Assembly (NCBI GenBank): GCA_035392025.1
Contig: DAOPMC010000006.1
Coordinates: 1 to 38,462 of the forward strand
DNA: 38,462 nucleotides
Direction of reading: 5' to 3'
DNA from: DAOPMC01 sp035392025
GTDB taxonomy: Bacteria; Bacillota_I; Bacilli_A; RF39; UBA660
Part shown: piece after piece, positions 34,162 through 38,462 of the stretch
Layout of the letters: each line of letters opens with the position of its first letter
Position numbering within the stretch: the first letter of the stretch is position 1
Position numbers and translations under genes: made by a program
The notes under the pieces: generated by a model
The model's database searches: none
What the model saw: only the letters and a program-made list of their open reading frames with translations
Told to the model about the DNA's origin: nothing

Positions 34162-37101
34162 TTAATCTATTAATTTAACACTCACTAATTTACTAACACC
34201 AGATTCTTGCATTGTGATACCATATAATGAATCAGCAAACTCCATAGTCTTTTTCTTATGAGTAATAATTAAAAACTGAGTCAGTCCTTTATACTTACTT
34301 AAATATTTACCAAACATATCAACATTAGCCTCATCTAAAGCAGCTTCTACCTCATCAAATAAGCAGAAAGGAACTTTTCTAACATTAAGTATGGCAAACA
34401 GTAAACTAATTGCTGTTAGAGACTTTTCACCACCTGATAAAAGTGACATAGTTGTAAGTTTTTTACCTGGTGGAGAAACTATTATCTCTACCCCACTATC
34501 AAGTACATTATTTGGATCATCTAGTTTTAAAGAAGCAGTTCCTCCTTTAAATAAATCTTGAAATACAATATTAAATTCTTTATTTATCTCTTTAAAAGTC
34601 TTAACAAACTCTTGATTCATTACCTTATCTAAATTATCAATAATATCAAGAAGCATTTTAATTGCCTTATTTAAATCTTCTCTTTGTTTGGTTAAAAAAT
34701 TATATCTTTTTTCAACTCTATCATATTCATCTATCGCTCCAAGATTAACGGTACCAAGTTCTTTTAATATACTTCTGTGAGTATTAACCTCTTTTCTAGC
34801 ATCTTTTTCATCAATTTCAAGTATATAATCAGCTTTTGCTCTTTCAAAAGTTAGACTATAAGTATCAGATAATATATTTAACATATTATCTATTTTGACA
34901 TCTTTTTTACTAATTGAAATCTCCAATTCTTTAGATTTAGACTCTAATTCTCTCATTTTAGTATTTAAAGTACGATAATTAGCCTCTAAGTGTTCAATTT
35001 CATCGCCTAGTGCATCTTTATTTTTATTAATTAAATTAATTTGTTTTAATACATCATTTTTGTTATTAATTACATCATAATATTCTTTAACAATATTATC
35101 TTCTTCAGTAGATAAAGTATTATTTGCAATATTATCAAGACCTTTTAATTCTCTTAAAATAGATCCATATTTATCATTTACAAGTGATTTATTACTTTCT
35201 TTTATATTAATACTCTCATTTGCTTTTATTAACTCTAATTCTATATTTTTAATCACTTCAATTAATTTGGATATTTCCATATCTAAATTTTTATATTCAT
35301 CATCAAGGCTTTTAGACTTTTTATTTAATTCATCTGCTTCATTATATAGTTTTTCAAGTTCATATTTATCACTTACTATACTTCTACTAGTTTTTATAAC
35401 TCCACCAGTAATTGAACCTCCTACATTGATTACTTCTCCAGTTAAGGTAATAATCTTATAACGATTATAAATAATTTTTGCAATTCTATTAGCAGAATCA
35501 ATAGTATCAACTAAAATAACATTCCCTAATTGATTTTTAATAACATCAGAATACATACTATCATATTTAACTAGATTAGCTAGTACACTTATAAAACCAG
35601 AATCATTTTTAAGTTGTTTTAAGATGTCATCTTCTATGCCTCTAGGTTTAATCACATCAAGCGGGAAAAAAGTAACTCTTCCTAAATTATTATCTTTTAA
35701 ATAATTAATACAAATTTTAGCAATATTAGGATTATCTACTACAACATAGTCTTTAGCACCACCAAGTGCTACTTCTAGCGCTAAAGTATATTCATTATCA
35801 ATATCAATTAGATTTATAATTGTATTATGAATTCCTGTCAGTTTTGGATTATTAATTATTCTTTTAACATTTGGATTAATATTGCCCCCCTGCTCTATAT
35901 AGTCTGTAAGTGATTTTATTTTATATGAAATGCTATTTTCTAGTTGCTTATTATTATTAATATTTAATAATATTTTATTTTTTTCTTCATTAAGTAAACT
36001 AAGTTCATTATTTCTAGATTCTATTTTTGCAGTAATTTTTATCTTTTCTGCATCTAGAACTGCAATTTCTTTTTTAATAGAATCTAAATCATTTTCATAG
36101 CGATATTTGTTTTCCTTAAGATTACTAATATTTTCATACATTTTTTGATCTTCTACAGCATATTTACTACGTTCTTGAATTATATTTTTTTCACCATTTA
36201 GTCTTTCTTCTTCTTTAGTTAAAAATAAAAGTTTTTGATTTAGCTCATTCAAAGAATTTTGAAAATTGTTTAGTTCTTCTTTTTTAGATGACACTAAAAT
36301 ATCATCATTAGAACTATTAGTAGATGAACTTATTATTTTATCTTGAATAGATTCAATTTCTTCTTTTTCTTTTTTATATTCAGTATTTAGCTTATCTATA
36401 TCGTGAGCTAGAAGGGCTATTTCAATACTTTCTAAATGATTCTTAGAATCTAAGTATTTCTTAGCTTTAATACTTTGCTCTTTTAATGGTTCAATATTTG
36501 TTTCAAGTTCTGTAATTATATCTTTGATACGTGATAAATTATTATTAGTTTTATCTAATTTTTTAAGAGATTCTTCTTTCCTTTTTTTATATTTTAAAAC
36601 ACCTGCAACACTCTCAAATATAACTCTTCTATCTTGTGAGGAGTCACTTATAATACTGGCAATTTCTCCTTGGGAGATAATGTTAAATGAACTTTTACCA
36701 ACTCCACTATCTATAAACATTTCAGAAATATCTTTTAATCGACATTTTTCATTATTTAAATAATACTCATTTTCACCAGTTTTGAATACTTTCCTAGTTA
36801 CTGATATTTCACTATAAGGCGCTTTTAGATATGAATCACTATTATCAAATATTAAAGATACACTTGCTAAATTAAGAGAACTTCTATTTTTACTGCCACT
36901 AAAAATAACATCAGCCATACCTTGATTACCACGCAAGTTTTTAACTGATTGCTCGCCTAATACCCATCTTACAGCATCAACAATATTACTTTTTCCGGAT
37001 CCATTAGGACCTACTATACAAGTTATATTATTATCAAGATTAATATTTGTTTTATCTGCAAAAGACTTAAATCCCGATAGTTGTATTTCTTTTAAGTACA
37101 T
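34162..37101 (-). CDS. smc: Chromosome partition protein SMC (short arms)
   Basis: SMC organises the chromosome with ScpA and ScpB. The product has 979 residues against about 1190 in Bacillus. Head: MYLKEIQLSGFKSFADKT, Walker A GPNGSGKSN (31-39). Coiled arm about 165-400. Hinge about 400-570 with GGNINPNVKRIINNP and TGEVINVGGSITGG. Second arm about 570-810. C-terminal head with signature LSGGEKSLTA (888) and Walker B PFCLFDEVEAALDEANV. All ATPase motifs are intact. Each arm is about 100 residues shorter than the norm. ATG 37101 (GAGGGTG seven bases before) is chosen over an upstream GTG. Confidence 0.95.
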   Translation of the reverse strand: MYLKEIQLSGFKSFADKTNINLDNNITCIVGPNGSGKSNIVDAVRWVLGEQSVKNLRGNQGMADVIFSGSKNRSSLNLASVSLIFDNSDSYLKAPYSEISVTRKVFKTGENEYYLNNEKCRLKDISEMFIDSGVGKSSFNIISQGEIASIISDSSQDRRVIFESVAGVLKYKKRKEESLKKLDKTNNNLSRIKDIITELETNIEPLKEQSIKAKKYLDSKNHLESIEIALLAHDIDKLNTEYKKEKEEIESIQDKIISSSTNSSNDDILVSSKKEELNNFQNSLNELNQKLLFLTKEEERLNGEKNIIQERSKYAVEDQKMYENISNLKENKYRYENDLDSIKKEIAVLDAEKIKITAKIESRNNELSLLNEEKNKILLNINNNKQLENSISYKIKSLTDYIEQGGNINPNVKRIINNPKLTGIHNTIINLIDIDNEYTLALEVALGGAKDYVVVDNPNIAKICINYLKDNNLGRVTFFPLDVIKPRGIEDDILKQLKNDSGFISVLANLVKYDSMYSDVIKNQLGNVILVDTIDSANRIAKIIYNRYKIITLTGEVINVGGSITGGVIKTSRSIVSDKYELEKLYNEADELNKKSKSLDDEYKNLDMEISKLIEVIKNIELELIKANESINIKESNKSLVNDKYGSILRELKGLDNIANNTLSTEEDNIVKEYYDVINNKNDVLKQINLINKNKDALGDEIEHLEANYRTLNTKMRELESKSKELEISISKKDVKIDNMLNILSDTYSLTFERAKADYILEIDEKDARKEVNTHRSILKELGTVNLGAIDEYDRVEKRYNFLTKQREDLNKAIKMLLDIIDNLDKVMNQEFVKTFKEINKEFNIVFQDLFKGGTASLKLDDPNNVLDSGVEIIVSPPGKKLTTMSLLSGGEKSLTAISLLFAILNVRKVPFCLFDEVEAALDEANVDMFGKYLSKYKGLTQFLIITHKKKTMEFADSLYGITMQESGVSKLVSVKLID

Positions 37102-37145
37102 ATCTAACACCCTCTACAATAAAATTATAACAAATAAATAACTAA

Positions 37146-37167
37146 AAAACTAGTTTTTTCTAGTTTT
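37146..37167 (-). terminator. Terminator of the Pr6Pr-like gene
   Basis: AAAACTAG / CTAGTTTT with a T6 loop (37146-37167). The right arm holds the last codons and the left arm follows the TAG stop; a T-run follows on the minus strand. Confidence 0.75.
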
Positions 37168-37794
37168 AAACATATATAATAATTTATCAATAAATATATA
37201 TATCAAAGACAACACTATTTCTAATAAAACTATTATTATTATCCATTTAATAACTCCTAATGTTCCTAGTTTGTCAATGTCTAAGAAAAAGTATGGAAAT
37301 CTTGAATCTTTACCAAATGGGCTATTAAATACCAAAACTTTTATGTAGACAAATATTGCATATAGTATGGGAATTATTGCCCAGTAAAGACAATTAATAT
37401 ATTTATATTTTCCTTTTTCTTCAAATAATAAATAATCAAAAAACACCATAAGTGGAAAAATAGTATGAACTATTAAATCAAATAGATTATTAGCATCATA
37501 ACCGCTACCCATTTTAAACATTTGTGGTTTTAAAACAAAATTATATATTAAAAATGTAATAATAATACATATAGTACATGCTCCTCTTACTACTGGATAA
37601 AGTTTATTATTATGATCTTTTCCCAATAATTCACAAATAAACATATAAATAAATAATATTAAACATATGATGTTACTTTGTACTGTGTAATAATTTATCA
37701 TATTAAAACTATTGCCAAAATTAAATAACAATGCTAGTCCTAATATAGAAATACATATTCCTAAGCCTTTAAATATTAAAGATAATTTTTTCAT
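37150..37794 (-). CDS. Pr6Pr-family multi-pass membrane protein
   Basis: The product has 214 residues with six hydrophobic helices. The family phrase NYYTVQSNIICLILFIYM, RGACTICIIITFLIYNFVL, NLFDLIVHTIFPLMVFFDYLLF and LYWAIIPILYAIFVY all fit Pr6Pr (predicted six-pass) proteins. Function is unknown. I chose ATG 37794, with GGTGATAAG directly before it. TATAAT (37810-37815) lies six bases upstream of the site. Its last codons lie in its terminator. Confidence 0.78.
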   Translation of the reverse strand: MKKLSLIFKGLGICISILGLALLFNFGNSFNMINYYTVQSNIICLILFIYMFICELLGKDHNNKLYPVVRGACTICIIITFLIYNFVLKPQMFKMGSGYDANNLFDLIVHTIFPLMVFFDYLLFEEKGKYKYINCLYWAIIPILYAIFVYIKVLVFNSPFGKDSRFPYFFLDIDKLGTLGVIKWIIIIVLLEIVLSLIYIFIDKLLYMFKTRKN

Positions 37795-37829
37795 CTTATC
37801 ACCATTATCATTATACATTAAAATTAAAA

Positions 37830-37848
37830 AAAGAACACTATGTTCTTT
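37830..37848 (-). terminator. Terminator after tRNA-Gln
   Basis: AAAGAACA / TGTTCTTT with a CTA loop. It is followed on the minus strand by TTTTTTT, nine bases past the tRNA end. Confidence 0.85.
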
Positions 37849-37857
37849 AAAATACTT

Positions 37858-37932
37858 TGGCTGCCATGGCTAGATTCGAACTAGCGCATCTCGGAGTCAG
37901 AGTCCGATGCCTTACCACTTGGCCACATGGCA
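37858..37932 (-). tRNA. tRNA-Gln (anticodon CUG)
   Basis: A full cloverleaf of 75 bases including an encoded CCA. Acceptor TGCCATG / CATGGCA with U1-A72 typical of glutamine tRNA. Anticodon stem TCGGA / TCCGA; loop CTCTGAC gives CUG, reading CAG. T arm GCTAG-TTCGAAT-CTAGC. A CUG tRNA-Gln is an extra isoacceptor in AT-rich genomes. Confidence 0.95.
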
Positions 37933-38013
37933 ATAAATACTAGATATATATTAGCATAAAATACTGAAATTTAATAGTTTTATAATAAAATATTTTAAAA
38001 GACGTTAAAATAA

Positions 38014-38192
38014 AAACAAGAAGTAATTGATACAGTTTTATTTGGAACTAGAAAAAGTTCTAGTAGTTCTGATAAGTTTATAACTGTTATTTCAATATAT
38101 TCTTTATTGAATTTATCAATAGAATAAATAAACTCAAGAAATACTATAATGATAATCCTAATATTAAATTTGTAACTAAAAGCGATGATTGA
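38014..38192 (+). pseudogene. Frameshifted gene remnant between two tRNA genes
   Basis: Two adjoining plus-strand frames read like protein. The first (from 38014) contains EVIDTVLFGTRKSSSSSDKF and ends in TAA at 38125-38127. The second, in another frame from 38130 to TGA 38190-38192, reads KLKKYYNDNPNIKFVTKSDD. There is no start codon with a ribosome binding site. A frameshifted, truncated gene is the simplest reading. I do not recognise the family. The 72-residue frame on the other strand has no signal and is a shadow. Confidence 0.35.
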
Positions 38193-38227
38193 AAAATATA
38201 GTTTCGTTTTCAAATAAACAAACTAAC

Positions 38228-38257
38228 AAAAAATCTAACAAAAATGTTAGATTTTTT
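38228..38257 (-). terminator. Terminator of tRNA-Lys
   Basis: AAAAAATCTAACA (38228-38240) / TGTTAGATTTTTT (38245-38257) with an AAAA loop; ten bases past the tRNA end on the minus strand. Confidence 0.9.
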
Positions 38258-38267
38258 ATTACATATT

Positions 38268-38343
38268 TGGTGGACTGTTAGGGATTCGAACCCTAGACCC
38301 ACTGATTAAGAGTCAGTTGCTCTACCAACTGAGCTAACAATCC
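38268..38343 (-). tRNA. tRNA-Lys (anticodon CUU)
   Basis: A 76-base cloverleaf with encoded CCA. Acceptor GGATTGT / ACAGTCC; D arm GCTC-AGTTGGTA-GAGC; anticodon stem ACTGA / TCAGT with loop CTCTTAA, giving CUU, which reads AAG; T arm TAGGG-TTCGAAT-CCCTA. Confidence 0.96.
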
Positions 38344-38355
38344 ATTTGCATTGTA

Positions 38356-38384
38356 ATTATAACACTACAAGATAAAATAATCAA
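38356..38384 (-). promoter_or_regulatory. tRNA-Lys promoter
   Basis: Minus strand -35 TTGATT (38379-38384), 17-base spacer, extended -10 TGTTATAAT (TATAAT 38356-38361). The start would be about 6 bases before the mature tRNA. Confidence 0.75.
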
Positions 38385-38412
38385 GAAAAAGCTTATCTAC
38401 CTTTACCTTGTA

Positions 38413-38461
38413 TGTTTATCTTATGATAATGTCTTAAGTGTTATCTTTAGAAAATGTCTCA
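38413..38461. repeat. Two imperfect direct repeats at the right edge
   Basis: TGTTTATCTTATGATAATGTC (38413-38433) and TGTTATCTTTAGAAAATGTC (38439-38458) share TGTT-ATCTT-A-AATGTC. Spaced repeats of this size occur at the ends of some insertion sequences, such as the IS21 family. No transposase gene is visible in the remaining bases. Confidence 0.4.
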
Positions 38462-38462
38462 C

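Noticed and set aside
37830..37848. Second SOS box (GAAC...GTTC)
   Set aside because: The spacer between GAAC and GTTC is five bases instead of four. The site is a terminator hairpin with a T-run.
37995..38213. 72-residue frame on the minus strand between the tRNAs
   Set aside because: No ribosome binding site and low-complexity Ile/Phe composition. The opposite strand reads more like protein.
1..38462. Mycoplasma genetic code (UGA as Trp)
   Set aside because: Conserved proteins use TGG for tryptophan, and several genes end at TGA in the expected place.
1..38462. CRISPR array or complete transposon
   Set aside because: No regularly spaced repeats longer than about 20 bases and no transposase or cas genes were seen.

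Overview
The window is a very AT-rich piece of a small Bacillota genome. It looks like an uncultured gut lineage of the RF39 / Mollicutes-related / Erysipelotrichia-like Bacilli; that placement is inferred from gene content, not measured. UGA is used as a stop (rarA and the first ABC gene end in TGA) and tryptophan is TGG, so this is the standard bacterial code and not a Mycoplasma. The cell has wall synthesis and elongation genes (mreC, mreD, an FtsW/RodA/SpoVE protein) and a surprisingly complete set of sporulation regulators. Most genes from 7.9 kb onward lie on the minus strand.

Layout. 1-3.2 kb: two tandem paralogous surface proteins with shared Ig-like repeats and different C-terminal domains (phosphodiester glycosidase; degenerate SpoIID-like). 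3.2-7.6 kb: rarA (-), then xerD, deoB and two small unknown genes (+). 7.6-8.8 kb: an AT-rich gap and an XRE-type regulator with its own operator. 8.8-10.6 kb: mnmA and spoIIM. 10.6-12.2 kb: a 32-residue membrane peptide, a UPF0316/DUF2179 protein and a PflA-like radical SAM protein (+). 12.3-18.9 kb: spoIVB, dinB with an SOS-like box, the nusB-xseA-xseB operon, pfkB-smr, and a GHL10 family protein. 18.9-22.4 kb: a heterodimeric ABC exporter. 22.5-27.5 kb: sigG-ylmC, then spoIIB-like, radC, mreC, mreD, spoIVFA, spoIVFB. This matches the well-known Bacillus order spoIIB-maf-radC-mreBCD-minCD-spoIVFA-spoIVFB with maf, mreB, minC and minD missing. 27.6-31.6 kb: comEA-comEC and ftsW. 31.7-37.8 kb: a YjcZ-like Gly/Tyr-rich small protein, def, a ClpX-like ATPase with an unfamiliar N-terminus, a short-armed smc, and a Pr6Pr-type membrane protein. 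37.8-38.5 kb: tRNA-Gln(CUG), a frameshifted gene remnant, tRNA-Lys(CUU), and repeats at the right edge that may be the start of a mobile element.

How the genes fit together. SigG (late forespore sigma), SpoIVB (signalling protease), SpoIVFA (non-catalytic LytM-fold inhibitor/anchor) and SpoIVFB (intramembrane protease) form the known forespore-to-mother-cell checkpoint that releases SigK in Bacillus. SpoIIM and SpoIIB belong to the engulfment machinery. Finding all of these in one window argues that this compact, AT-rich organism keeps, or recently kept, an endospore programme. Gene expression signals are unusually compact: in seven genes a TATAAT box lies 5-6 nt before the Shine-Dalgarno sequence, so the transcript would begin at or next to the ribosome binding site. 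Many terminator hairpins also include the last codons of the gene they end.
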